NCBI GenBank assembly: GCA_001730095.1 | Contig: MDLF01000008.1 | Location: 1-53,755, forward strand | Source: Rhodobacteraceae bacterium (ex Bugula neritina AB1) | Lineage (GTDB): Bacteria > Pseudomonadota > Alphaproteobacteria > Rhodobacterales > Rhodobacteraceae | Direction: 5' to 3' | Length of the DNA: 53,755 nucleotides | Shown here: piece by piece, positions 19,606-28,794 of the stretch | Position numbering within the stretch: the first letter of the stretch is position 1 | How the letters are laid out: each line of letters starts with the position of its first letter | Position numbers and translations under genes: made by a program | Notes under the pieces: model-generated | Told to the model about the DNA's origin: nothing | The model's database searches: none | What the model saw: only the letters and a program-made list of their open reading frames with translations

Positions 19606-21956
19606 CCGACACCACGCAAAAGCCTCCGCATCCCCTGCCCGCCGCCGGCAGCAAACCAATGCTGCGGGCCGTTCCGGCAGCCCCTCCTGAAACCACGGCA
19701 CAAAGTGGAATGCAGACTGCCGCGGAGCCTGCCCCCGGCCCTTCCTCCGCCCCCGGTTCCGCTCTTGGTCCGGCTGCGCAGATAAAGCCGAAAACCGACA
19801 ACCGCCCCAAACCACAGGACGCGCAGCCTGAAGTCGGCTCTCTTCTGGAAGGCGCAGCCGCGCGCATCCAGCACCGCGCCAGCCTGATTGCCACCCTCGC
19901 CGCCTTGAAAGGCAGTGAGGTGCCAGTCAGTGATATCGCCGCTTTCCTGTGGAAGGAAACGCCGGGCGATTTGTCACTGCACACGCTTGCCAAAGCCGTG
20001 CAATCCACGGGGCTGCAACCCAAGGTGCTGGAAAAACAGAGCCTGACCCCGGCCCTGTGGCCTGCCCTGGCGGTGATGTCAGGCGGCCAATGCGTGCTGG
20101 TGCTGAGCCAGGCAGAGGACGTGCTGACAATTTACGACACGTCCTGCGCGGACAACCGCACTGAAGTGCCAATGGCGGAGTTCTCGCCATATTTCACCGG
20201 AACAGTTCTGTCCGCCCGCCCCTCACTTAAGCAAATGGCGGCCAAACATACGCCGCAGATTGATCCCGGGCACTGGTTCTGGAGCGAATTCCCCAAGTAC
20301 CGCCGCCAGGTCGGCGAGATCATGCTGGGGTCGCTGGTCGCCAACATCCTCGCGGTGTCCGTCGCCCTGTTTTCCTTGCAGGTTTATGACCGAGTGGTCC
20401 CACACCAGTCGCACGCCACCCTATGGGTGCTTGCCATCGGTGCCTTCCTGGCAATTGCACTGGAAGCGATGCTGAAACTGGCCCGCGCAAGGCTGACAGA
20501 TTCAGCCGGACGCCAGATCGAACTATCGGTGCAGCACAACCTGATGCGTCGCCTGATCGGTATGCGCTCCGACAAGAAGCCGCTGCCGCCTTCCGGCCTG
20601 TTTGCAGCGATGCGCGATTTTGGATCAGTCCGGGAATTTTTCACCTCTTCGACCATCTCGACGCTGGCTGATATCCCCTTTATTGCCGTGTTTTTGCTGC
20701 TGGTTGCTTCGATTGCGGGGCCCGTGGTCTGGGTAATCATCGCGGGCGGCATTCTGATGCTGCTGCCTGCCTACTTCATGCAGAAGAAGATGATTACATT
20801 CACCCGGCAGACACAGGGCGCCAATGCCAAGGCCGGGCGGTTGCTGCATGAGGTGGTCACCGAACTGGACACCGTGAAGACCCAGCGCGGAGAGGAGCGG
20901 GTGCTGCGGCTGTGGGATGAGCTGAACACGCTGTCCTCCCATTCCGCGACCGAGCAGCGCAAGCTGTCCAGCGCTCTTACCTATTGGTCGCAGGGCGTGC
21001 AGCAGGCAACCTATATCACCGCCGTGGTACTGGGCACCCTGCTGGTGTTTGCCGGTGAATTCACTGTTGGTACCATCATCGCCACCGGCATCCTGACCAG
21101 CCGCACGCTGGCGCCGCTGACACAGTTTGCCGCCACCCTGGCCCGCTGGAGCAACGTCAAGGCGGCTCTGGAAGGGTTGGATGCCATTGCTCAGGCGCCG
21201 CAGGAGAAAGAACAAGAACGCACCTACCTGCGCCGCCAGAAGATCGAAGGCCGGTTTGAGCTGCGCGAGATCATGTTCCGGTATGAAGATGATGCCGCAC
21301 CGACGCTGGATGTGCAGGCGGTGGCTGTCACGCCGGGCCAGCGGATTGCAGTGCTGGGCGTCAACGGCTCCGGCAAGTCGACCCTGCTGAAGCTTCTGTC
21401 AGGGCTTTACGCACCCGACCGGGGCCGCATTCTGCTTGACGGCACTGATATGGCGCAGATCGACCCACGCGACCTGCGCGCCAACATCGGCTACCTCAGC
21501 CAGGATGTGCGGCTGTTTGCAGGCTCGCTGCGCGACAACCTGAACCTGAACCAGCTGGAACGCGACGACGACCGGCTGATGGAGGCGTTGGAATTTGCCG
21601 GGCTCGGCGCCCATGTGCGCAACCACCACAAAGGGCTGGATCTGGCAATCAGCGACGGCGGCCATGGGCTGTCGATCGGCCAGCGCCAGTCGATCGGCTG
21701 GGCGCGGCTATGGCTGCAGAACCCCTCTGTTGTGCTGCTGGATGAACCCACAGCGGCCTTGGACCAAACGCTGGAACGCACCTTGGTGAGCCGCTTGGAA
21801 AGCTGGCTGGAAGGTCGCACCGCAGTGATCGCAACCCACCGGATGCCGATCCTTTCCCTGACCAACCGAACCCTGATCCTGCAATCAGGTCGGATGGTGG
21901 TGGACGGGCCGCGTGATCAGGTTCTGGCCCATCTGGCCGCCGGAGAGGGTAAATGA
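19602..21956 (+). CDS. Type I secretion ABC transporter (permease-ATPase, LapB/HlyB-like)
   Basis: 784 residues. The first ~80 are a Pro/Ala-rich extension. Residues about 85-205 look like a C39 peptidase-like domain without an evident catalytic cysteine at its start, as in HlyB/LapB-type exporters that do not cleave their substrate. A six-helix membrane domain follows (about 235-520). The ATPase has Walker A GVNGSGKST (about 586), signature LSIGQRQ (about 689) and Walker B VVLLDEPTAALD (about 710). It exports the adhesin in one step across both membranes with its neighbours. The start is a TTG overlapping the upstream stop, with GGGGA before it; an internal ATG at 19659 is a less likely alternative. 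Confidence 0.92.
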   Translation: MTDTTQKPPHPLPAAGSKPMLRAVPAAPPETTAQSGMQTAAEPAPGPSSAPGSALGPAAQIKPKTDNRPKPQDAQPEVGSLLEGAAARIQHRASLIATLAALKGSEVPVSDIAAFLWKETPGDLSLHTLAKAVQSTGLQPKVLEKQSLTPALWPALAVMSGGQCVLVLSQAEDVLTIYDTSCADNRTEVPMAEFSPYFTGTVLSARPSLKQMAAKHTPQIDPGHWFWSEFPKYRRQVGEIMLGSLVANILAVSVALFSLQVYDRVVPHQSHATLWVLAIGAFLAIALEAMLKLARARLTDSAGRQIELSVQHNLMRRLIGMRSDKKPLPPSGLFAAMRDFGSVREFFTSSTISTLADIPFIAVFLLLVASIAGPVVWVIIAGGILMLLPAYFMQKKMITFTRQTQGANAKAGRLLHEVVTELDTVKTQRGEERVLRLWDELNTLSSHSATEQRKLSSALTYWSQGVQQATYITAVVLGTLLVFAGEFTVGTIIATGILTSRTLAPLTQFAATLARWSNVKAALEGLDAIAQAPQEKEQERTYLRRQKIEGRFELREIMFRYEDDAAPTLDVQAVAVTPGQRIAVLGVNGSGKSTLLKLLSGLYAPDRGRILLDGTDMAQIDPRDLRANIGYLSQDVRLFAGSLRDNLNLNQLERDDDRLMEALEFAGLGAHVRNHHKGLDLAISDGGHGLSIGQRQSIGWARLWLQNPSVVLLDEPTAALDQTLERTLVSRLESWLEGRTAVIATHRMPILSLTNRTLILQSGRMVVDGPRDQVLAHLAAGEGK

Positions 21957-23131
21957 GCATGGCGCTGCACGACCCCTATGGCAATGCCGAGACGCCGCGC
22001 AGCGCCAGCCGCATAATCTACCTGGCGCTGGCAGCCGTTGCCACCTTCCTGATTTGGGCTGCCTTTGCCTCCATCGACGAGATTGTGCGCGGTGAAGGTC
22101 AGGTGGTCTCGTCCTCCCGTGCGCAGATCGTGCAGAACCTCGAAGGCGGCATCCTGGCAGAACTGCATGTGCGTCAGGGCGATATCGTCACTGCAGGCCA
22201 AATGCTGGCCAAGCTGCAGGACACCAAATTCCGCACTGCTGCGGATGAGCTTCAGAACCAGATTGACGCGCTGGAGATCAGACGCCACCGGCTGGAAGCA
22301 CAGATGAAAGGCGCTTTTGAATTCGCCGTGCCGGATATGCTGGCGCAGCGTTCACCCGGCATCCTCGCCTCAGAACGCGGACTACTGACCGCGCGGCAGA
22401 CAGATTTTGCCAGCCGCCGCGACAGTGCCCGGCAGATCATGAACCAGCTGAACGCAGAGCTCGCCAACATGGAAACGCTCTATAAGCAGAAGATCGTGGC
22501 ACTGATAGAGGTGAACAAGGCGCGCAAGTCAGCCACCGATGCGCGCGCCAAATACACCGAAATCGGGACACACGCTGAACTTGAGCAGGCCGAGGAATAC
22601 GCCCAGACCTTGCGCGAGATCACCACTCTGCGGCAGGAACAGCGATTGGCGGTGGACCAGTTGAACCGCACCATCATCACCTCGCCGATGGCAGGGATTG
22701 TGAACAGTCTTGCGGTCACGACAATTGGCGGTGTTATCCGCCCCGGAGAGGAGATCCTGGAAATTATCCCGCTGGGCGAAGAGCTGTTTGTCGAGGCACG
22801 CGTAAAGCCCGAAGACATCGCCAGCGTACAGCCCGGCCAGGATGCCACGATCAAGCTGTCGGCCTATGACTATACCATCTACGGCTCGCTGCGCGGCAAG
22901 GTCGATTTCGTCTCTGCCGATACCTTCGAAGATGAACGCAACCCCCGTGCCGAGTCCTACTACCGGGTGACGGTGCGGGTCGACAAATCCGGGTTTAACG
23001 AACGTCAGCAATCCATTGAAATCCGCCCGGGGATGCGGGCCACAGCAGAGCTGCAGACCGGGTCCAAAACCGTGCTGCAATACCTGCTGAAACCGCTGTA
23101 CAAGTCCCGCGAAGCCCTGCGCGAACCGTAA
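21953..23131 (+). CDS. HlyD-family periplasmic adaptor of the type I secretion system
   Basis: 392 residues. One N-terminal membrane anchor (about 18-40, IIYLALAAVATFLIWAAFA), then the lipoyl-like half (GEGQVVSSSRAQIVQNLEGG), a long coiled coil (about 95-220), the second lipoyl half (TSPMAGIVNSL) and a beta-barrel region (VEARVKPEDIASVQPGQ). These are the parts of a membrane-fusion protein bridging the ABC pump to the TolC-like channel. The ATG overlaps the ABC gene's stop by four bases (ATGA), indicating tight co-expression. Confidence 0.93.
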   Translation: MSMALHDPYGNAETPRSASRIIYLALAAVATFLIWAAFASIDEIVRGEGQVVSSSRAQIVQNLEGGILAELHVRQGDIVTAGQMLAKLQDTKFRTAADELQNQIDALEIRRHRLEAQMKGAFEFAVPDMLAQRSPGILASERGLLTARQTDFASRRDSARQIMNQLNAELANMETLYKQKIVALIEVNKARKSATDARAKYTEIGTHAELEQAEEYAQTLREITTLRQEQRLAVDQLNRTIITSPMAGIVNSLAVTTIGGVIRPGEEILEIIPLGEELFVEARVKPEDIASVQPGQDATIKLSAYDYTIYGSLRGKVDFVSADTFEDERNPRAESYYRVTVRVDKSGFNERQQSIEIRPGMRATAELQTGSKTVLQYLLKPLYKSREALREP

Positions 23132-23183
23132 ACCGCGCCATCATGCAGCGGCCCATCAGCCTGGACAGGCAGAACCCGGCTGA

Positions 23184-23897
23184 TCAGCCGGCCCGGCGGA
23201 TCAGGTCGCGGAGCGTCGCATCCAGGGCTGTGCCGATCGACACTGCACGGTGCCCCATGGCGGCCTTGGCCGATATCACTGAAACCAGACGGGGCGCCTG
23301 GCCTGGGCGCCTGGTCAGAACGGGCGAACCAGAGGCCCCGAAGTCCACCAAGCAGGACATCACCAACGTGCGGCTTTTGCGGGCCAGAACGCTGCAAGAG
23401 CGATTCAGTTTGGGTCGTGTCGCGTGATTCTGCGTGTAGGACAGAACGTCCAGAGTATCCCCGCGCTCAGCCCCCACATCCATGACCAGCGGAGCAATCT
23501 GGCTGCGGCTGATCGGCCGGTCCAGACGCAAAACAGCTATGTCACTACCAATTTGATGGGTGCCGGACGGGCGGTACTGGTACTGCGGATGCAATACAGC
23601 CTTTACCACCTGCCGCAAAGCAACGGCGCGGCGCCCGGAAAGCCCGGCCTCGAACCGGATGCTATGCGGATCAATCCTTGCCCCCGTTTGGGGATCAAAC
23701 AAGCAATGCGCAGCTGTCAGCACCAGCTGCGGCGCCACCAATGCGCCGGTGCACATGGTTTTATTCGCGATATTCAGCCGCCCGACGGCGTCCAGCCCTT
23801 GAATTGATCCAGCACGCTGCCGGGGTTCTTCCGCGGCTGTGCTGAATGGCGTGCCCAGGGTCAGGCACGCCGCAATTGCAGCAATAATCTGTCTCAT
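23184..23897 (-). CDS. Secreted trypsin-like serine protease (S1 family)
   Basis: 237 residues with a Sec signal peptide (MRQIIAAIAACLTLGTPFSTAA, cut near residue 22). The catalytic triad is visible: His64 in TAAHC, Asp119 in SDIAVLRL and Ser189 in GASGSP. The usual GDSGGP motif is altered: Ala188 replaces the Asp that in zymogen proteases pairs with the new N-terminus, and Ser191 replaces a Gly. Catalysis is still plausible. A GGAG Shine-Dalgarno supports ATG 23897 rather than the longer frame to 23960. It is convergent to the type I secretion operon; a role in trimming or releasing the adhesin is speculation from position. Otherwise it is a generic periplasmic or secreted protease. Confidence 0.85.
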   Translation of the reverse strand: MRQIIAAIAACLTLGTPFSTAAEEPRQRAGSIQGLDAVGRLNIANKTMCTGALVAPQLVLTAAHCLFDPQTGARIDPHSIRFEAGLSGRRAVALRQVVKAVLHPQYQYRPSGTHQIGSDIAVLRLDRPISRSQIAPLVMDVGAERGDTLDVLSYTQNHATRPKLNRSCSVLARKSRTLVMSCLVDFGASGSPVLTRRPGQAPRLVSVISAKAAMGHRAVSIGTALDATLRDLIRRAG

Positions 23898-24617
23898 AAC
23901 CCACTCCAGGTTCCCACGAAAGGGATCGTCATTCAGGCGTGCGGCCGGAATGAGACCCAAAATCGACGGGCTGAGACTAAAAAGTGGGCAGAATGCGGCA
24001 GCGTTAACAATTCCCTAACCCCCCGGTTATTGATGCTTAACCATGGCAAAAAAACCGGGGGCTTGGCCAGGAAAAGTAAACAAACAGTAAATATTTTTTC
24101 CAACCCGCGAACAATAAAGAAGATTTCTGCGGCTGAAACAGGCGCAGCCCGGCCCGCACAGGCTTCGATTCGGCCGTCCAACGGCCGGTTTGGTTAACAT
24201 GCCTGGCTGCAGGAAGCAGTGCTCTCGGCACACAGCACGCAGGCTGCTCAGCCCATTCGGCGCCCAAAACCTTAATTTCACCTCTCTCGTCAGCCCCAAA
24301 GGCTCACTGTGAAATTTGGCGGTTGCTCCCAACCCGGCATGACCCAGCGGCGCCGGGTTTCAGATGGGCTTCCCAGCCAGGCTTAGAAAGTTATGCGACA
24401 GTCAACCAATCCCGCAGGCTGCCTGCCCTGCGCAGGGCACGTGCCTGACCTCAGGCGGCTGTTGCATGGCGACAGAAAGTATCAAATTGAACAAATTTCG
24501 CCGCCAACCTGCCCGACGTTAATGAATAAAAAATCAATCTGGCGTTGTATCCATCTCAAACGCAGCTTTCTGCGCGGCGTCAAGCCGTCAGCCTTCTGTC
24601 AGAAGTGAAACATATCG
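23898..24617. other. Gene-free, AT-richer region between protease and chemoreceptor
   Basis: No gene recognised in about 720 bp. The part 23995-24120 is AT-rich and holds a 9-bp inverted repeat CCCCCGGTT...AACCGGGGG (24020-24028 and 24053-24061) around an inner GGTTA-N7-TTAACC. It also holds TTAA-N7-CTAA at 24004-24018, which resembles the alphaproteobacterial CtrA box. The promoters of the divergent protease and chemoreceptor genes must lie here. The two sides may once have held something else, but I see no transposase remnant. Confidence 0.4.
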
Positions 24618-26987
24618 ATGTTCAAAAACCTGAAATTGGCCCGCAAGCTTCCCCTACTGATTGTCGGCGCAGCACTGACCGTAACGATTGTCCTGATTTC
24701 CTTCAGCAGCAGCTACTTTCGCCGCAGCATCGTTCACGATGCCGAGATTGTTCTGCAATCCCTGGTCCGGGACCGCGAAACCGCGCTTCAATCCTATTTG
24801 AAATCCATTGAAGCCGCGACTTTGACGGTCTCTTCCGTGCCCTCAACGGCCAAAGCTATGAAAGACATGGGAGCAACCTGGAGCAGCCGCAGCAGCGGCG
24901 ACCAGGCGGAGGTCAGCGCCCTGTCGATGTTCGCTACGGCTGCATCGCCCTATGACATTCACTTCGACCGCAATCACACCGCCTTTCAGGCGATGATGGA
25001 AAGGCTTGGCTTTTACGACATTTTCCTGATCAACCCCGAAGGGGACGTGATCTTCTCGGTCACCAAGGAAGCAGACTATGCCACCAATCTGATTTCCGGC
25101 CTTTACAAGGAAACCGGGCTGGCTGAGGCCTTTGAACTGGCCGCCCAGGGAGAAAAAGAGCAGGTCTACTTCTCCGACATCGCCCCCTATGCCCCAAGTG
25201 CGGACGCTCCGGCGGCCTTTGCCGCCACCCGCATCCTGGACAGCAACGGGCGCTATCTCGGAGTTTTTGCGCTGCAGGTCGCAATTGATGAGATTTCCAG
25301 CATCACGACCACGTTCGGCGGTGATCTTGAAACACTCGACATCTATCTGGTCGGACCGGACTTCAAGGCTCGGACCATGTCCCGGCAGGATGGCGGCCAT
25401 GGTCTTCTTGGCGACGTCGGTCGGCTGCCACATATTCAAGATGCCATCGCAGCTGCGCCTGAGCATTCTACAGAGGCGGACTCTGCCCATGCGGTATCGT
25501 TTTATCCCGCCATCGAAAAACCCGGCGGCCGGATCGTATCCGCCGTCGCAGAGCCAGTAGCCTTTCGCAACTTGCAATGGGCGCTGGTTGCAGAACTGGA
25601 CCGAGCAGAAATTCTCGCCCCGGCGAACGCGCAGCGTCAGATCATGATCATGATTTCGCTGATCTGCGCCGGTTTTGTGTCGCTCTTTGGCTGGCTGTTC
25701 GCGCGGTCTGTGACCCGACCGATTGACCGGATCTGCACCGATATGGAGGCCGTGTCCTCGGGCGATCTCGACATCGAGGTCGACGCGGCAAACCGCGGCG
25801 ATGAAATCGGTAAGATCGGCCGGACCCTGGTCTCCATGCAGGACGACCTGAAGCTGGCCCGCGCCGCCGAAGAGGAGCGCGCCGAGATGCAGCGCCAGCA
25901 ACAGCAGGTGGTGGAAAACCTCAGCGCCGGCCTGGTGCAGCTGGCGGATGGCGATTTCTCGCAGCCGATCACCTCTGCCTTCCCGGAAGAATACGAGCAG
26001 CTGCGGCAGAACTTCAACAGCACCGTCAGCAACCTCAGCGGCACTGTGCAGCAGGTGATCGAAGCCTCCGGCAGTATCCGCAATGGCGCCGCCGAGATCA
26101 GCCAGGCCTCCGACGACCTGTCGCACCGCACCGAAAGCCAGGCGGCAACGCTGGAGCAGACAGCTGCGGCACTGGATGAGCTGACCGCCAGCGTCAAATC
26201 CGCCGCCGACGGCGCCCGCAGCGTCGAAACCACCATGGCCGAGGCCCGCACCGAGGCGGAGAACAACCGCGAAGTGGTGCAGAGCGCGGTCTCGGCGATG
26301 ACCGAGATCGAGCAGAGCTCGAACCACATCAGCCAGATCATCAGCGTGATCGACGACATCGCCTTCCAGACCAACCTGCTGGCGCTGAACGCCGGCGTCG
26401 AGGCGGCACGGGCAGGCGAGGCCGGCAAGGGCTTTGCGGTGGTTGCCAGCGAGGTGCGCGCCCTGGCGCAGCGGTCCTCTGACGCGGCGATGGAGATCAA
26501 GACGCTGATCGGCGACAGTTCCAAACAGGTGGAGCGCGGCGTCGATCTGGTCGGCAAGGCCGGCGAGGCGCTGCAGAGCATCGTCGAGCAGGTCACCCAT
26601 ATCTCGCAGCTGGTGTCTGGCATCGCCGAAGGCGCCGCCGAACAATCGACCGGCCTGCATGAGATCAACACCGGCGTGACCCAGCTGGATCAGGTAACCC
26701 AGCAGAACGCAGCAATGGTGGAACAGGCCACTGCGGCTGGTCACATGCTGAATACCGACGCAGGCAAACTGGCGGAGATGGTCGCACATTTCCGGGTCTC
26801 CGGCAGCGCAGCACCGGCCGCCCGCCGGGCAGCCCCCGCTGCCGCAGCACCGGCCGCACCGGCCGCCAGCCCGGCCCCTTCCGCACATGGCGACAACAGC
26901 TGGGACCTCGAAGCCAGCCCGGCCCCAGCCGCCGCGGCAGCCGACAGCGGCAGCAACGCCGCACGCGATCTCTGGCAGGACTTCTGA
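24618..26987 (+). CDS. Methyl-accepting chemotaxis protein with C-terminal xWxxF tail
   Basis: 789 residues. A membrane segment at about 12-32, a periplasmic sensory domain of about 300 residues that looks like a Cache-type fold ([35 protein letters not shown]), a second membrane segment (about 337-358), a HAMP domain ([18 protein letters not shown]) and a signalling domain with an intact tip ([20 protein letters not shown]). A Pro/Ala-rich linker ends in LWQDF, which fits the xWxxF pentapeptide by which CheR and CheB dock on receptors. The CheB-like and CheD genes that follow fit this. The ATG has only a weak Shine-Dalgarno. Confidence 0.93.
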   Translation: MFKNLKLARKLPLLIVGAALTVTIVLISFSSSYFRRSIVHDAEIVLQSLVRDRETALQSYLKSIEAATLTVSSVPSTAKAMKDMGATWSSRSSGDQAEVSALSMFATAASPYDIHFDRNHTAFQAMMERLGFYDIFLINPEGDVIFSVTKEADYATNLISGLYKETGLAEAFELAAQGEKEQVYFSDIAPYAPSADAPAAFAATRILDSNGRYLGVFALQVAIDEISSITTTFGGDLETLDIYLVGPDFKARTMSRQDGGHGLLGDVGRLPHIQDAIAAAPEHSTEADSAHAVSFYPAIEKPGGRIVSAVAEPVAFRNLQWALVAELDRAEILAPANAQRQIMIMISLICAGFVSLFGWLFARSVTRPIDRICTDMEAVSSGDLDIEVDAANRGDEIGKIGRTLVSMQDDLKLARAAEEERAEMQRQQQQVVENLSAGLVQLADGDFSQPITSAFPEEYEQLRQNFNSTVSNLSGTVQQVIEASGSIRNGAAEISQASDDLSHRTESQAATLEQTAAALDELTASVKSAADGARSVETTMAEARTEAENNREVVQSAVSAMTEIEQSSNHISQIISVIDDIAFQTNLLALNAGVEAARAGEAGKGFAVVASEVRALAQRSSDAAMEIKTLIGDSSKQVERGVDLVGKAGEALQSIVEQVTHISQLVSGIAEGAAEQSTGLHEINTGVTQLDQVTQQNAAMVEQATAAGHMLNTDAGKLAEMVAHFRVSGSAAPAARRAAPAAAAPAAPAASPAPSAHGDNSWDLEASPAPAAAAADSGSNAARDLWQDF

Positions 26988-26995
26988 AAAATCCA

Positions 26996-27024
26996 GAAGG
27001 CGCCGCAAATAATGCGGCGCCTTC
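26996..27024 (+). terminator. Strong stem-loop after the chemoreceptor gene
   Basis: GAAGGCGCCGCA and TGCGGCGCCTTC form a perfect 12-bp stem with a 5-base loop, eight bases after the stop codon. No T-run follows on the plus strand, so termination may be partial, giving more receptor than downstream CheB/CheD. Confidence 0.65.
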
Positions 27025-27083
27025 AGACTATGGCAACCTGTGCCTGCAATTCTACGGGCACTGCAACTTGACGGGGGATTCCA

Positions 27084-28094
27084 TTGTCTTCGCGTAACTT
27101 ATTGATAATTACCACAGACCGTAACTTTGCCCGAACTTTGCAGGGCTATATGGAATCGGCCAATCCCGGCATGAAAGTGCTTTTGGCCAACAATCTGATG
27201 ATGGCCTACAATCAGGCAGAAGCCGCGCAGCCGGTGTTTGCCTTTGTCGAAGACGGGTTCACCAAACTGCCCGAATTCGAGATGATGATGGCGTTGTTCT
27301 CTGCCATGGACACCCGTTGGGTTTCCGTGATGGACACCCAGGGAGCGACTCCGGCCCGCAAGTCCTCGCCGCTTCTGGACGTCGGAGCAGGCATCTTTGA
27401 GCTGACGAAATCCGACCATCCCAGTCAGTTTGCTCAGTATCTTGACATGATGCTGAATGCACCGCGCCGCAACCTCGGGTCCGCGGCGAGATCTGCAGCA
27501 GCCCGACCCGCAGTGGCAACAGGCGGCAGCAAGAAGCTGATCCTGATCGGGTCTTCGACAGGTGGGGTGGAGGCTTTGCGCAGCGTTCTGGTTGGCTTTC
27601 CATTCGATTGCCCGCCAACCCTGATCGTGCAGCATACCGGCAAGAATTTCGGCTCTGGCCTGGTCTCGCTGCTGGATCGGATCTGTCCGGCCCGCGTGCG
27701 CCCTGCTGAAGACGGCACCACATTGGAGCCCGGTCATGTCTATATTGCGGCCGGCCAGCGCCGACACATGGGTTTGACCAGCCGCAAACCGTTGCGGCTG
27801 CGGATGAAGGAAGGTCCGGATATTTCCGGCCACACCCCGTCTGTTGACGCTCTGTTCACCTCTGCCGTGCCATATGGAAAAGACGTCATCGCCTCCATCC
27901 TGACCGGCATGGGTCAAGACGGGGCCAGGGGTCTGCTGGAGCTGCGCAAGGCCGGTGCAAAAACCTTTGCCCAGGATGAAAAATCCTCGGTTGTCTATGG
28001 CATGCCGCGCGTGGCCTGGGAAATGGGCGCTGCCCAGCAGCAAGTCCCGCTGGCCCGGATGGCCAATACACTACTACAGGCTTGCAAGGCCTGA
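27084..28094 (+). CDS. CheB-type protein-glutamate methylesterase with degenerate receiver domain
   Basis: 336 residues. The C-terminal methylesterase domain (about 150-336) has the catalytic triad Ser158 (GSSTGG), His184 (IVQHTG) and Asp279 (TGMGQDGA). Such enzymes demethylate or deamidate receptor glutamates. The N-terminal ~125 residues have the rough length and pattern of a receiver, but the acidic pair is missing (LLIITTDRN instead of VDDS) and no Asp stands at the phospho-acceptor position (FAFVEDGF). It is therefore probably not controlled by CheA phosphorylation. The start is TTG with GGGGG six bases upstream. No cheA, cheW, cheY or cheR is in the window. cheD follows within 26 bases, and the receptor upstream carries an xWxxF tail. 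Confidence 0.85.
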   Translation: MSSRNLLIITTDRNFARTLQGYMESANPGMKVLLANNLMMAYNQAEAAQPVFAFVEDGFTKLPEFEMMMALFSAMDTRWVSVMDTQGATPARKSSPLLDVGAGIFELTKSDHPSQFAQYLDMMLNAPRRNLGSAARSAAARPAVATGGSKKLILIGSSTGGVEALRSVLVGFPFDCPPTLIVQHTGKNFGSGLVSLLDRICPARVRPAEDGTTLEPGHVYIAAGQRRHMGLTSRKPLRLRMKEGPDISGHTPSVDALFTSAVPYGKDVIASILTGMGQDGARGLLELRKAGAKTFAQDEKSSVVYGMPRVAWEMGAAQQQVPLARMANTLLQACKA

Positions 28095-28119
28095 ACGAAC
28101 TGCAGGAAGGGATCTGACT

Positions 28120-28689
28120 TTGACGACTGTTTTCGCCACATCGAAATCCGTAACGGTGCTGCAAGGGGAATACCGGGTGAGCACGGATCCGAAGATCATG
28201 TTTTCCACGGTCCTTGGCTCCTGTATCTCGGCTTGTATTTATGATCCGGAAAATGGTGTGGGTGGAATGAATCATTTCCTTCTGGCCAATTCCCGCCAGG
28301 GGGGGGCTGCCAACGCACGCTACGGCATTCACGCGATGGAACTGCTGATCAACGGCATTCTCAAAAAGGGCGCCATCCGATCGAATCTGAAGGCGAAGGT
28401 GTTCGGCGGCGCCAAAATGTCGGCAAACCTGTCCGACATCGGTGCAGCCAATACCGAGTTTGTTCAGCAATTCCTGCGGGACGAAAGCATCCCTTGCGTG
28501 TCCTCCAGCGTCGGCGGCACCTCGGCGCGCCGAGTGCGGTTCCATGCCTGCACCGGCGCCGCTCAGCAAACCCATGTGAAGGACGACCGCAAACTCGGCG
28601 AACTGGAGCAGCGCGCGGCAGCTCGTCCGGCCCCCGTTCCTGCACCCGCAGCCGCAGGTGCCGCTGCAGGCGCCGTCGATCTGTTTTGA
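28120..28689 (+). CDS. cheD: Chemoreceptor glutamine deamidase
   Basis: 189 residues with a TTG start preceded by AGGAAGGG. The core matches CheD: STVLGSCISACIYD with catalytic Cys35, and GGMNHFLLA with His52, at the Cys+17 spacing typical of the family, plus Ser29/Thr30 before the cysteine. CheD deamidates specific glutamines of receptors to glutamate and so makes new methylation sites. After the core (about residue 160) an extra Ala/Pro-rich tail ends in GAVDLF. It is the last gene of the receptor-cheB-cheD group. An upstream extension of the frame into the cheB gene is an artefact. Confidence 0.92.
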   Translation: MTTVFATSKSVTVLQGEYRVSTDPKIMFSTVLGSCISACIYDPENGVGGMNHFLLANSRQGGAANARYGIHAMELLINGILKKGAIRSNLKAKVFGGAKMSANLSDIGAANTEFVQQFLRDESIPCVSSSVGGTSARRVRFHACTGAAQQTHVKDDRKLGELEQRAAARPAPVPAPAAAGAAAGAVDLF

Positions 28690-28794
28690 CCTGCGGACCG
28701 TCCTGGCGCTGTGCCTGCGCCGGACCCCCGCAAGACGCATCGGACCAGTTTCCGTTTGCCGGAGCCTGTCTGCACAGGTAGTCCCTTAGGGGAG

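Noticed and set aside
24843-27008. 721-codon open frame on the complement strand
   Set aside because: Antisense to the chemoreceptor gene; composition is that of a shadow frame.
27955-28119. Upstream extension of cheD
   Set aside because: It overlaps the cheB-like gene in another frame; the CheD family core and the AGGAAGGG site support a TTG start at 28120.
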